Shown here: piece by piece, positions 24,523-33,218 of the stretch
How positions within the stretch are numbered: position 1 is the first letter of the stretch
Layout of the letters: each line of letters begins with the position of its first letter
NCBI RefSeq assembly: GCF_018403685.1
Contig: NZ_BOVK01000007.1
Span: 36,618-100,617, forward strand
DNA length: 64,000 bases
Direction of reading: 5' to 3'
Source of the DNA: Xylanibacillus composti
Lineage (GTDB): Bacteria > Bacillota > Bacilli > Paenibacillales > K13
Made by a program: the position numbers and the translations under genes
The notes under the pieces: model-generated
Database searches by the model: none
What the model was told of the DNA's origin: nothing
Seen by the model: only the letters and a program-made list of their open reading frames with translations

Positions 24523-26495
24523 GCCCGCACCTCCTTCACAGCAAGCGCCATCTTCGCTGCATGCAGCGGGTTGCTTGCATATTGATCGCGCTCCCCGTCT
24601 TCGCCGTACACCTTGCGTGCGGCCAGTTCGCCCACCTCTACCTGCTCGGCGAACAGGTCGAACCGAACATAGGCTGCCTCATGTTCAGGGAACTGCTCCT
24701 GGTAGTCCTGAATCGTTTCTGCCGTCCACATCCAGAACACCCCCTCGTCCAGGCCGTAATGCTCATGGAGCAGCAGCGCCCACTCATACAGATGAATATG
24801 CAGGATGGCGTCTGCCCAATAGTCCCGCACATGCTCCGCTACCTCTGTCGACAAGTAGGAGGAATCGGTCAGTTCGGGAAGCGCCGGGTATGCCGGGCAA
24901 GCGGACAAGCAGCGGATGCCGCCAGGCAGATCGCGCAATGCCGCGCGCACCGGCCAGCCTCCCCGATGAATCAGAACCATGTTTTGCGCATGCGCTTCTA
25001 CGCCGACCCCATACGCGTAGAGCAGGTGCAGCAGCGGATGCAGCGTCACCCGCAGCAGCTGCCGAAACCATCGTTCCACGCCATACTGCCTGTGCCACGA
25101 CACAAGATAAGGGACGTCTTCCCGTCTCTCGCTGACGGCCGTATACGGCAGGGCCTGCTCCCCTTCCCCTGCGTGTGCCGCCAGGCTTTCCCGCCAGAGC
25201 GCGCCGAGCGAGCCGTGCAGCCTTTCGGCGAGAGGGGCAGGCAGGCGGTCATAGCGGAAGGAAACGCCTGCCTGCTCGCGCAGCAAAATAAGCCCGCATG
25301 TCTCCTTCAGGAATGCGTCTGCCTGGAGAAGCTCATGCAGCCAGTCAGAAATGGCCGGAGCATCCTTCGCATGGTAAGGCTGAATAATGCGCTTGGCCGA
25401 TGTATTCATAATGCTCAGCGATGTCTTGACTTGACATTTGCCGCTGTCCGTTACATTCGAAAGCGTCCGGATCGAGGCTTGCGGCCTGTAGCGATCCTGC
25501 CCTTCGCCGAGCGGAATTACGATGCCGGCCTGCATGTACGGAAAGTAATGCTTGGCGATTACCTCGCGCCACTGCCAGGGATGAACCGGCATCAGCACAT
25601 ATTTTTCCCGTTCCGCTGCCGGAATTTTTTCTTTCAGACGGGCAAGCTCGCCGCCAAGCTCCTTCTCCAGCAAGCGCTCATACCTTAGCCCCGCTGAATG
25701 GCCCACATGCACCCAATCGCGATGCACGCCTACCCACAGCAAGGAAAAGGTTGGCAACAAGTCCGGTGCATACCGGACCTGATCCTCCAATGTAAAGCCA
25801 ATGCGCGATTTGTAGCTGGGATGGTAGGGATGCCCGTGCGCGAGCTCTCCCTCCAGCTCGTCGTAGGCAAGCTGATCCGCAGCCAATCTCGTCTCCGTGC
25901 CGCGCGCCCGCTGCAAACGCAGAAAAGCATCATGCAGCCATGTCTGCTCCAGCTCATGGGTGAAAGCCGCAAGCTTGTGAGCGTCCGTTCCAGGAAGATG
26001 CGTCAGCAGCTCGCGCACAAGTCCCGAAATGGAAGATACCTCCTCGAACAGACCGTCGTGAGCGCGCAGCAGCGGATCGGCCGTCAAGCGAAAACGGCCA
26101 AATCCAAGCATCCACCTTCCTCTGCACGCATACACGACACGTTCATTTTGCTCATTCCTGCCGATCAGTTTCCATGTGCGGTTTGCGCCAGCCTCCCGCT
26201 GGAATCCCGAGACGCCGGCGCCAATTGCGTCGCGGCAAGCGGCAACTCCCTCAGTGCCGGCGCAGAAATCGCCGGTATTGGCCAGTGCCCCGCTTCCGGC
26301 GGATGCGGCTTGCGGCAGTGAAACGGCCGCCCAAGCTGCTGCAAACATTGCCTCCTCGGCAGCTGTGGCTTCCTCCGCCTGCACAATGCGCTCATGGAGC
26401 AGCGCTTCGACGAGTTGCCTGCTCACGCGCCTGCGCACCTCGCGCGCGATCGGGCTTGTCGTCAGCGCAAAAAGCTCTTGCATAAATGCGGTCAT
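24519..26495 (-). CDS. NIS siderophore synthetase (IucA/IucC family), type-A-like
   Basis: 658 residues. ATP-dependent condensation of a carboxylic acid with an amine, NRPS-independent. Motifs: GHPYHPSYKSRIGF in the nucleotide-binding region, VLMPVHPWQWREV, ASIRTLSNVTDSGKCQVKTS, SIMNTSAKRII, VEAHAQNMVLIHRGG. The KSRIGF form and length favour a citrate-activating type A enzyme like AcsD or SbnE. It carries about 70 extra residues, mostly an Ala/Gly-rich insertion near residues 60-110. The start overlaps the stop of the upstream synthetase gene (ATGA). The C-terminal FhuF-like iron-transporter domain is present. Confidence 0.92.
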   Translation of the reverse strand: MTAFMQELFALTTSPIAREVRRRVSRQLVEALLHERIVQAEEATAAEEAMFAAAWAAVSLPQAASAGSGALANTGDFCAGTEGVAACRDAIGAGVSGFQREAGANRTWKLIGRNEQNERVVYACRGRWMLGFGRFRLTADPLLRAHDGLFEEVSSISGLVRELLTHLPGTDAHKLAAFTHELEQTWLHDAFLRLQRARGTETRLAADQLAYDELEGELAHGHPYHPSYKSRIGFTLEDQVRYAPDLLPTFSLLWVGVHRDWVHVGHSAGLRYERLLEKELGGELARLKEKIPAAEREKYVLMPVHPWQWREVIAKHYFPYMQAGIVIPLGEGQDRYRPQASIRTLSNVTDSGKCQVKTSLSIMNTSAKRIIQPYHAKDAPAISDWLHELLQADAFLKETCGLILLREQAGVSFRYDRLPAPLAERLHGSLGALWRESLAAHAGEGEQALPYTAVSERREDVPYLVSWHRQYGVERWFRQLLRVTLHPLLHLLYAYGVGVEAHAQNMVLIHRGGWPVRAALRDLPGGIRCLSACPAYPALPELTDSSYLSTEVAEHVRDYWADAILHIHLYEWALLLHEHYGLDEGVFWMWTAETIQDYQEQFPEHEAAYVRFDLFAEQVEVGELAARKVYGEDGERDQYASNPLHAAKMALAVKEVRA

Positions 26496-28249
26496 GTCAA
26501 CGTTCCCCTTTCCCACAGCAAGTTGGGCACAGTCACATAGGAAGGCGACTCTCCCCGCTCAAAAAATTGGCTTGTCAGATTTGCCTTGGCCGGCAGGACT
26601 TCCCGCTCCAATAGGGATGCCACAACCGTCTGGAACGGAGCGGCATCTCTACGAATTTCCGCTGCCTCAACAAGCACATGCCGAACTCGCCGCCACAGCG
26701 CCTGTTCCTCCAATCCCGCATGCCGGGACACGGTCGCGATCACGTGCCCCATGTGATTGGTGACCGCATAGTACAACAACCGCTCGAATGCAGCTTCCCT
26801 TCCATACAGCACCGGACTGTCTGCGGGGACAAGCTCGCCGATCCAACCCAGCTCGGCCGCCCGCCGCCGATCAATGCTGATCCCTTCCAAATCGCGGATC
26901 AAGCAGGCGGCAGGCATTCCTTCCGGGTCGAGCCGAATCAAACTGTTCTGCACATGCGCTTCCAAACTGATGCCGAGCCTGGCGAACACGTCCAGTATCG
27001 GGACCAAAAACACCTGCGCGTAACGGGCTATCCAATCGTGCATGCCGGCAGGCGCCGAAGAGAATACATGCCGCCACAACAGCGGCTCGCCGCTTCCCGG
27101 TTCTCTCTCCATCAAGCTGGCTGCGGGGAACCACCTACTCCCCTGCTCCAGCAGCATGGGCGGACTTTCCCGGAACACGACCGCCAGTTCCGCGAACAGG
27201 CTGTCACGGCGCACGCTGCGGCAGCCGTATTCCAGAAGCAGCTGCGCCGGGCCTGTCTCCAGCTCGTCGCGAACCGCAGCGCAGATGCGCGCGGCATCCA
27301 TCGTCCGCGCCACCTGTTCCCGCGTGTTCACCCGAATAAAATTCGTGATCCGCACATGAAGCGGCAGCTTCAGGAAGCAGCCTTGATTGGGCGACCATAC
27401 CGTGCGTACAGAGGACGTCGGATAGACGAGGGGCCCGGCCTCGCCGAGCGGCACGACCCGCCGCTCGCCGATCATGGCGCGCAGCTCGCCATGGTTCACC
27501 TGCAAGTAGTTCGACTGCCACGGATGGACGGGCAGCAATGCGTAGCTTTCCGTTGTCTCCCCCAATATCAGGCTGGCGCTTTCAAGGGCATCAGGCGGAA
27601 TGCTCGCCTCCCTTCCCGGCAGCCAGTCTTCGGCCAGCTCGTCCTTGCGCACCGCCCAATAATGGAGGCGGAAGGACGCGCCCAGCTCCGGCGCATAGGC
27701 TTGCAGAGCCGCTTCGTCGAATCCTTCCGCGCTCTTGGGCGTCGGATGCAACGGATGCCCGCAGCGCAACGCCTGTTCGGCCGCTGCCAACGGCAGCTCC
27801 TGAAGCTGCATGGACCGCTGCGCATGCGCCAAAAACTCCGCGGTATGCGCGATGCTGTTGTCCACCTGATCAAGCAATCGCAAGCGGCGCGCTTCCGCAT
27901 CGGGAGCCGCATGCGCGGCGCACAGCTCCCGCAGAATCAGCTCCGCCGCTTTCCTGCAGGTGACCGCGCGGCGAAAGCCGCTCGCCTCCTCCTCAAACAG
28001 CGGAAACCGGTAAGCATGATGCCCCATATCAGACACATGCTCAAGCTCGCCGGTCAAGCGAATCTCACGGAACGAGAGGGCCAGCTTCAGCTGCTTCGTG
28101 CGCCGGTCGATGGCCTCCTTCGCTCGGCCGCTCTCCAGCAGGTAGCAGTTGAGTATGCGGGCGGCCGCCTCCTGCTCCGCCCTTTCCAGCGCACCGGCCC
28201 AAATCCGGTCAGAAGCCTGCAAGTCTTCCTGTTCTAATCGAATCCTCAT
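26492..28249 (-). CDS. NIS siderophore synthetase (IucA/IucC family), second enzyme
   Basis: 585 residues. Motifs: GHPLHPTPKSAEGFDE, ALLPVHPWQSNYLQV, YPTSSVRTVWSPNQGCFLKL, RITNFIRVNTREQVART, LEAHVQNSLIRLD. The HPTPKS form resembles SbnC, AlcC and related enzymes that act on citryl derivatives or on a second carboxylate. AAAGGGG precedes the ATG. It follows sbnB by 66 bases and overlaps the next synthetase, so the whole operon appears translationally coupled. With only two synthetases the product should be smaller than, or different from, staphyloferrin B. Confidence 0.92.
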   Translation of the reverse strand: MRIRLEQEDLQASDRIWAGALERAEQEAAARILNCYLLESGRAKEAIDRRTKQLKLALSFREIRLTGELEHVSDMGHHAYRFPLFEEEASGFRRAVTCRKAAELILRELCAAHAAPDAEARRLRLLDQVDNSIAHTAEFLAHAQRSMQLQELPLAAAEQALRCGHPLHPTPKSAEGFDEAALQAYAPELGASFRLHYWAVRKDELAEDWLPGREASIPPDALESASLILGETTESYALLPVHPWQSNYLQVNHGELRAMIGERRVVPLGEAGPLVYPTSSVRTVWSPNQGCFLKLPLHVRITNFIRVNTREQVARTMDAARICAAVRDELETGPAQLLLEYGCRSVRRDSLFAELAVVFRESPPMLLEQGSRWFPAASLMEREPGSGEPLLWRHVFSSAPAGMHDWIARYAQVFLVPILDVFARLGISLEAHVQNSLIRLDPEGMPAACLIRDLEGISIDRRRAAELGWIGELVPADSPVLYGREAAFERLLYYAVTNHMGHVIATVSRHAGLEEQALWRRVRHVLVEAAEIRRDAAPFQTVVASLLEREVLPAKANLTSQFFERGESPSYVTVPNLLWERGTLT

Positions 28250-28315
28250 GTTCTTCCCCTTTCCCCATGCATGTACGTGGCAGCAATCAGGCAGCCGGAC
28301 CGCCCGGTTGCCGGC

Positions 28316-29377
28316 TCAGTACAGCGGAAGCTGGTCCCCCACGCCGCACTCCAGCGCTTTACGATACAAATAACGGGCACAGGCAATATCCTCGATGGCC
28401 ATCCCCATCGGATTCAAGACAATGATTTCCTCCTCACTGGTTCGGCCCGGCTTCTGACCGGCTATGATCTCGCCCAGCTCCGCATGCAGCTGTTCCTTGG
28501 AAAACCTGCCTTCCTGCACAAGCTGATGCAGCACCTTTTTCTCCCGGTTCGCCTGATCCCAATCGTCGACGACTACCTTGTCCGCCGACAGGAATACATC
28601 CTTTTCCAAGTCCATAATGGAAATATTGCTAACGAACGCTCCCTTGGACAGCCATGCATACGGAATATAAGGCTGATCCGCAACCGTGCAGGTGATAATC
28701 ACTTCGCCGCGGCGCACTGCCTCCTCCGCACTCCTCGCTAGAGTGGCACGCACCGACGGGAATTGGGCAAACAGGCGATCGGCCAGACGGCTGGCAGCCT
28801 CCGCTTGCAGATCGAACAGCACGACCTCCCGGATGGCGGGAAAATGCTCCAGCATCGCCTGCAGCTGACGCTCTGCGATCAGGCCGCAGCCAAGGATTGC
28901 GATACGCGCAAAATCCGGCTTCGCCAGCACCTTAGCCGCCGCCACCGTCACTGCCGCGGTGCGCATGCTGCTGATGAGACCGGCCTCCATCACGGCAACC
29001 GGGTAATGCGTATCCGGATCGTTCAGCACAATGACGCCGCTAGCCCGCTCCTTCCCGAGCCGGGAAGGATTATCGTGCTTGCTGCCTATCCACTTGATGC
29101 CGGCGATCGGTTCTGTACCGCCTATGTAAGCCGGCATCGCAATAATCCGGTCTGCAATATGGCCGCCCTCCTCCTGCATGCGCAAATAGGGCTTCAACGG
29201 CTGTACGAATTGCTTCCGGGCATGAAGCGCCAGCACTTCCTCCAGCGCCTGAACATACAGGGCGGAGCCGCCGCCACCCAGCTGCTCCAGATGCGAGCGG
29301 CTCAGATAAAGCAGCGTGTCCGCTTGCACGGACGCTTCCGATGACCGGCAATCCTTGACAGTATAAGAATGGTTCAT
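28316..29377 (-). CDS. sbnB: SbnB-like dehydrogenase for L-2,3-diaminopropionate synthesis
   Basis: 353-residue member of the ornithine cyclodeaminase/mu-crystallin family. NAD-binding ILGCGLIAERQLQAMLEHFP, substrate region GIKWIGSKHDNPSRLGKERA, and SGVIVLNDPDTHYPVAVMEA. In Staphylococcus SbnB oxidatively splits N-(1-amino-1-carboxy-2-ethyl)-glutamate to 2-oxoglutarate and L-Dap. Pairing directly with an sbnA homologue (ATGA overlap) makes the L-Dap role firm. AAAGGAG precedes the ATG at ten bases. Confidence 0.93.
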   Translation of the reverse strand: MNHSYTVKDCRSSEASVQADTLLYLSRSHLEQLGGGGSALYVQALEEVLALHARKQFVQPLKPYLRMQEEGGHIADRIIAMPAYIGGTEPIAGIKWIGSKHDNPSRLGKERASGVIVLNDPDTHYPVAVMEAGLISSMRTAAVTVAAAKVLAKPDFARIAILGCGLIAERQLQAMLEHFPAIREVVLFDLQAEAASRLADRLFAQFPSVRATLARSAEEAVRRGEVIITCTVADQPYIPYAWLSKGAFVSNISIMDLEKDVFLSADKVVVDDWDQANREKKVLHQLVQEGRFSKEQLHAELGEIIAGQKPGRTSEEEIIVLNPMGMAIEDIACARYLYRKALECGVGDQLPLY

Positions 29378-30378
29378 GAGACAACCGCTCCTTTCTCCTC
29401 CAGCGCCTCTACCCAGGCGTCATCATAAACCATGTCCAGATAGCGCTCTCCGCGGTCCGGCAGCAGCGTGACAATAGAGACGCCTTTTTCCCAGGTAGGA
29501 ACGAGTTTTTGAATAGCCGCGATGACAGAGCCGGAAGACCCGCCGGCAAAAATCCCTTCATGATGCAGCAACGCCCTGCATCCCATGGCGGATTCCCAAT
29601 CGTTCACATAGACGACTTGATCGATCTCCTCACGCCGCAGCAGCTCCGGCACGCGGCTTGCGCCGATGCCCGGCAGCCGGCGAATCCCCTGTGTGGCACC
29701 GAATAGACTCGAGCCGACCGCATCGACCGCGACGACCTTCAAATGCGGAAACTTTTCTCTCAGCCGCCGGCTCGTACCCATGATGCTGCCTGATGTGCTG
29801 ACACCGGCAATCAGCAGATCGAGCCGATCCAGCGCATTCACGATTTCCCCTCCTGTCCCTTCGTAATAAGCACGCCAATTGTACTCATTGGCGTATTGAT
29901 TGATCCAGTAGCTGTCCGGGATGCGCTCCAGCAGCTGGTGGACCTTGGCAATGCGGGTCAGCAAATAGCCGCCGTTCACATCCTTCTCCAGCACCATCTC
30001 GACATGCGCGCCCATTTGCCGCAGCATGCGCAAATTCGTCGGAGCAATATTCGGGTCCACGACACAGGTAACCTCCAGCCCGTACAGCTTCGCCATCGTC
30101 GCCAAGGCAATGCCGAGATTGCCCGATGTGCTCTCGATGATATGGCTGCCGGCATGGATCTTCCCTTCGCGCAACCCCTGTTCGATCATATGCCGCGCCG
30201 GGCGATCCTTCATGCTGCCTCCCGGATTCATGTACTCCAGCTTGGCGTATACTTCTAGCCCCTCCTGCGGAAACAGGCGGCTCAATCGGACAAGCGGCGT
30301 GTTCCCGACACAGCTTCGAACCGATTCATGCACCAGCTGCCAAGCCATGGACGGCTCGGTCCCTTTGATCGTCTGCAT
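29374..30378 (-). CDS. sbnA: SbnA-like PLP synthase for L-2,3-diaminopropionate synthesis
   Basis: 334 residues, cysteine-synthase fold II. PLP-lysine motif NPGGSMKDRPARHMIEQG, phosphate loop ESTSGNLGIALA, and the SbnA-type GVSTSGSIMGTSRRL. SbnA joins O-phospho-L-serine and L-glutamate to give the substrate of SbnB. AGGAGG lies six bases before the chosen ATG; a nearer ATG touches the ribosome binding site. It is the first gene of the biosynthetic operon, with a Fur box about 30 bases upstream. Confidence 0.94.
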   Translation of the reverse strand: MQTIKGTEPSMAWQLVHESVRSCVGNTPLVRLSRLFPQEGLEVYAKLEYMNPGGSMKDRPARHMIEQGLREGKIHAGSHIIESTSGNLGIALATMAKLYGLEVTCVVDPNIAPTNLRMLRQMGAHVEMVLEKDVNGGYLLTRIAKVHQLLERIPDSYWINQYANEYNWRAYYEGTGGEIVNALDRLDLLIAGVSTSGSIMGTSRRLREKFPHLKVVAVDAVGSSLFGATQGIRRLPGIGASRVPELLRREEIDQVVYVNDWESAMGCRALLHHEGIFAGGSSGSVIAAIQKLVPTWEKGVSIVTLLPDRGERYLDMVYDDAWVEALEEKGAVVS

Positions 30379-30408
30379 GTTCATCCTCCTTCCGGATGTG
30401 GACAACAG

Positions 30409-30423
30409 TGAGAATGATTATCA
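30409..30423. promoter_or_regulatory. Fur box of the siderophore biosynthesis operon
   Basis: TGAGAATGATTATCA matches the Bacillus 7-1-7 Fur consensus TGATAATNATTATCA at 14 of 15 positions. It lies just upstream of the sbnA start, so iron should repress the operon. Confidence 0.85.
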
Positions 30424-30487
30424 ATGTTGTCTATCCAAATCGTACACCCATCCGAGGACAGCCGTAAATGATTGAAACAGATGATTT

Positions 30488-30877
30488 TCATACTCCATCT
30501 GAAGCATCGCTAATCTTTTCATATAGCTGATAAAGAAAATCCGCCCCGCTTGCATCGATCTGCAGCGCCTTCTTGATGTTTTGCATGTGCTTTTTCACCG
30601 TATTCTCTGAAATATGGAGCTTTTCCGCGATGCGTTTCACCGAATAATGCTTGCATAGAAGCCTGGCAACTTCCCACTGCCTCCTGCTGAGCGGCAGTTC
30701 GCCCGAAGCTTGCGCCGCACCGCCTTCATCCGCTCCGTTCACCCAGTACATCTTGATCGGCTCGCTCAGCTGCATGTGCGAGAGCGCCGACAGCACCTGA
30801 TGGTTGAACTGGGAGATCAGCGTTTGATCCTCGTCCGTGTGGATGGCGTATTCAATGATCAGCTTTCTCTTGCCCAT
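30488..30877 (-). CDS. LuxR/GerE-type HTH regulator in the siderophore locus
   Basis: 129 residues. The C-terminal 65 residues form a LuxR-type HTH (LPLSRRQWEVARLLCKHYSV, KRIAEKLHISENTVKKHMQN). The N-terminal 60 residues (IIEYAIHTDEDQTLISQFNH) have no receiver aspartate pocket and match nothing I recognise. It is transcribed toward sbnA from 110 bases upstream and could activate the operon, much as SbnI or pathway-specific activators do elsewhere. The start is uncertain: AAAGGAG is 13 bases from the chosen ATG. No effector can be named. Confidence 0.72.
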   Translation of the reverse strand: MGKRKLIIEYAIHTDEDQTLISQFNHQVLSALSHMQLSEPIKMYWVNGADEGGAAQASGELPLSRRQWEVARLLCKHYSVKRIAEKLHISENTVKKHMQNIKKALQIDASGADFLYQLYEKISDASDGV

Positions 30878-31023
30878 TCCTCTTCCACGACTCCTTTTCT
30901 CATCGTCTAACCGGTACCCGCCACTGCGCCCAATTTGAAATCCGCCAAGCTGTCCGCGCGAATGGCCCAAGCAACTCCATACATGCTCCTGTATCGACCT
31001 AATGAAAATGAAGCCATAGCGAA

Positions 31024-31055
31024 AAAAAAGACCGACACTCTTCCAACGTGTCGGC
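31024..31055 (-). terminator. terminator of the siderophore-binding lipoprotein gene
   Basis: Minus strand GCCGACAC, 9-base loop, GTGTCGGTC, then eight Ts. It lies about 17 bases past the stop codon of the binding-protein gene. Confidence 0.88.
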
Positions 31056-31071
31056 CCGCTTGCAGGTGCTT

Positions 31072-32076
31072 CTATTCTTCAACCAGATGCGCGAACAAAT
31101 CGTCCACAATGCGATTCGCCGCTTGTACACCCAGTCCGCTCAACCAAGTCTCTGTGTCCACTTCGATTACTTTGCCGGCCTGTACAGCCTCCAGCTGCTG
31201 CCAGATCGGATTGTTCATCAGCTTCGTCTTCAGGATGTTGTCCGTGTCTCTGCTGAACCAGAAAATAACGTCGCCAGCCAGGTCCTCCACCTGCTCCTCG
31301 GATACTTGCGCCGCGAATTCCGCTTTATCCTGTGCCGGAGGCCTAGGCAGACCGGCGTCCTCCACGATTGTGCCGCTGAACGATTGCTTCAAATAAATGC
31401 GAATATGATCGGATCTCGGGCGCAATATGGACACTTCTGTCTCTGTCAGACGGTCGCCCATCCGCTCGCGAAATTCCAGCAGCCGCTCTCCGTAAGCCTG
31501 GAGCACATCAGCCGCCTCCTGCATCTTGCCAATCGCCTCCGCCTGCAGATACAGGTTTTCCTTCCAGGTATAGCCCAAGGTTTCGACAAATACAGTAGGC
31601 GCGATTTGATCCAGCTTGTCATAGATCGCTTCATGCGTGTCCTTGCTGCCCAATATAACATCTGGGCGCAGCTCGGCGATCACTTCCAGATTCGGCTCAT
31701 CGATTGAACCGATATTCCGGATACCTTCTGTCTGATCGACCAAGTAAGCGGGAAACGGATCGTCCAGGAACACTGTTGGCGCTCCCACCGGCTTCACCCC
31801 TAGGGCAAGCACATTATCAAGTGCCCCGTTGTCGAGCACTACCACCCTTTCCGCTTGCTCGGGAACGATCGCTTCACCCATCGCATGGGCAACCGTCCGG
31901 CCAACAGCTGCCTCGCTGTCTCCAGCTTCATGCTCGTCCTCCGTGTGCCCGTTTGCACTGCCTTCTTCACTGCCCGCTTGAGACGCATCAGGCTGTTGAT
32001 TGCTTCCGCCGCCGCATGCGGCCAATGCTAGCGCCAGGCTGAGCAGCATGACAAGCAATATGCCTTTTTTCCCCAT
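31072..32076 (-). CDS. ferric-siderophore-binding lipoprotein (FecB/SirA type)
   Basis: 334 residues. Lipoprotein signal with lipobox ALAAC followed by a GGGS spacer and an acidic, low-complexity linker (TEDEHEAGDSEAAVG). The type III periplasmic-binding fold follows: VVVLDNGALDNVLALGVKPVG, ELRPDVILGSKDTHEAIYDK, and the C-terminal lobe. It is divergent from two FecCD permease genes across a Fur box, the arrangement of sirA and sirBC in Staphylococcus. The start is uncertain: ATG here, or a TTG six bases upstream with GGAG spaced six bases. Confidence 0.9.
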   Translation of the reverse strand: MGKKGILLVMLLSLALALAACGGGSNQQPDASQAGSEEGSANGHTEDEHEAGDSEAAVGRTVAHAMGEAIVPEQAERVVVLDNGALDNVLALGVKPVGAPTVFLDDPFPAYLVDQTEGIRNIGSIDEPNLEVIAELRPDVILGSKDTHEAIYDKLDQIAPTVFVETLGYTWKENLYLQAEAIGKMQEAADVLQAYGERLLEFRERMGDRLTETEVSILRPRSDHIRIYLKQSFSGTIVEDAGLPRPPAQDKAEFAAQVSEEQVEDLAGDVIFWFSRDTDNILKTKLMNNPIWQQLEAVQAGKVIEVDTETWLSGLGVQAANRIVDDLFAHLVEE

Positions 32077-32118
32077 TCTCAATTGACACTCCACTCCCCT
32101 AAATGATATGATTTCCCT

Positions 32119-32139
32119 GAATGATAACGATTATCATTC
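32119..32139. promoter_or_regulatory. Fur box between the binding-protein and permease genes
   Basis: Perfect 9-bp palindrome GAATGATAA-CGA-TTATCATTC; the inner 15 bases match the Fur 7-1-7 consensus at 14 positions. It is placed to control both divergent iron-transport units. Confidence 0.9.
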
Positions 32140-32216
32140 TCTTCGTTTTTGAGTATAATCGCAGTTTGATTTTTCTGTCAACCGTTGTTTTTATTCTTCG
32201 TTGTAGGTGAATGTAG

Positions 32217-33218
32217 ATGTGGAAGCGACATAAGCGGCTTTTCTGCTTGGCCATTGGCCTTCTCGTGCTTTTTTTAGGCTTTGTGCTGGATTTGATGACC
32301 GGTGCCAGGCCGATTGCCCCCTCCACTGTCATGGGAGCGCTGCTGAACGGCGGCCAGACGACAGACGAGCTGGTCGTGCTGACGATCCGGCTGCCGCGAG
32401 CCCTCATCGCAGTCTGTATTGGCGCCTGCCTGGCCGCAGCAGGCGCCGTTATGCAGGCATTGACGCGAAATCCGCTGGCCGCACCTGACCTGATAGGCAT
32501 TCATGCCGGTGCCGGCCTGTTTGTCGTGCTTTCGATGTTCTGGCTGCAGGTCCCGTACGTATGGGTATACTCCTTGTTTGCCTTTCTCGGCGCGGCCGTG
32601 GCGGCAGGCATCGTACTTCTGCTTGGCAGCGACGGCAGCCGCGGAGGGATTACGCCCTTCCGGCTAGTCGTGGCAGGGGCGGCTGTCTCCATTTTGCTTT
32701 CCTCCCTCACCCAGGGCGTGCTAGTCCTGCACGAGCAATCTTTGGATGAGATGCGGTTTTGGCTGGCTGGGTCTGTGGCCGGACGGGAGCTTAGTCAGCT
32801 CGGACAGGCGCTGCCATTTCTCGCGTTCGGCTTGATCCTGGCCATTCTGCTTGCCGGGCGGATCAACCGGCTGCAGCTGGGCGACGATGCAGCCACCAGC
32901 GTTGGCGTGTCGGTCAGAGGCACGAAGCTTGCGGCCTTCGCCGCTGTCGTGCTGCTTGCCGGAGGCAGCGTCGCGATTGCGGGCCCGATCGGGTTTATCG
33001 GCTTAGCCGTACCGCATATTGTGCGCTCCCTCGCCGGCACCGACTATCGCTGGATCGTCCCGCTGTCTGCCCTGTTCGGCGGCGGCCTCCTGCTTTTGGC
33101 AGACATGGCGTCCAAGCTGGTCATTCATCCGGGCGAGGTGCCGATTGGCGTCATGACCGCCCTCCTCGGCGCTCCCTTCTTCATCTATCTGGCGAGAAAG
33201 AAGGTGTGGAGCCTGTGA
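32217..33218 (+). CDS. FecCD-family iron-siderophore permease (SirB-like)
   Basis: 333 residues with about nine to ten membrane helices. Family motifs: LRLPRA-type IRLPRALIAVCIGACLAAAG, AVMQALTRNPLAAPDLIGIH, the Gly-rich AGPIGFIGLAVPHIVRSLAG coupling region, and a HPGEVPIGVMTALLGAPFFI end. AGGTG precedes the ATG. It forms a heterodimeric channel with the next gene, with a 4-base GTGA overlap. No ATPase gene is present, so a FhuC/YusV-type shared ATPase is expected elsewhere, as for sirABC. Confidence 0.93.
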   Translation: MWKRHKRLFCLAIGLLVLFLGFVLDLMTGARPIAPSTVMGALLNGGQTTDELVVLTIRLPRALIAVCIGACLAAAGAVMQALTRNPLAAPDLIGIHAGAGLFVVLSMFWLQVPYVWVYSLFAFLGAAVAAGIVLLLGSDGSRGGITPFRLVVAGAAVSILLSSLTQGVLVLHEQSLDEMRFWLAGSVAGRELSQLGQALPFLAFGLILAILLAGRINRLQLGDDAATSVGVSVRGTKLAAFAAVVLLAGGSVAIAGPIGFIGLAVPHIVRSLAGTDYRWIVPLSALFGGGLLLLADMASKLVIHPGEVPIGVMTALLGAPFFIYLARKKVWSL

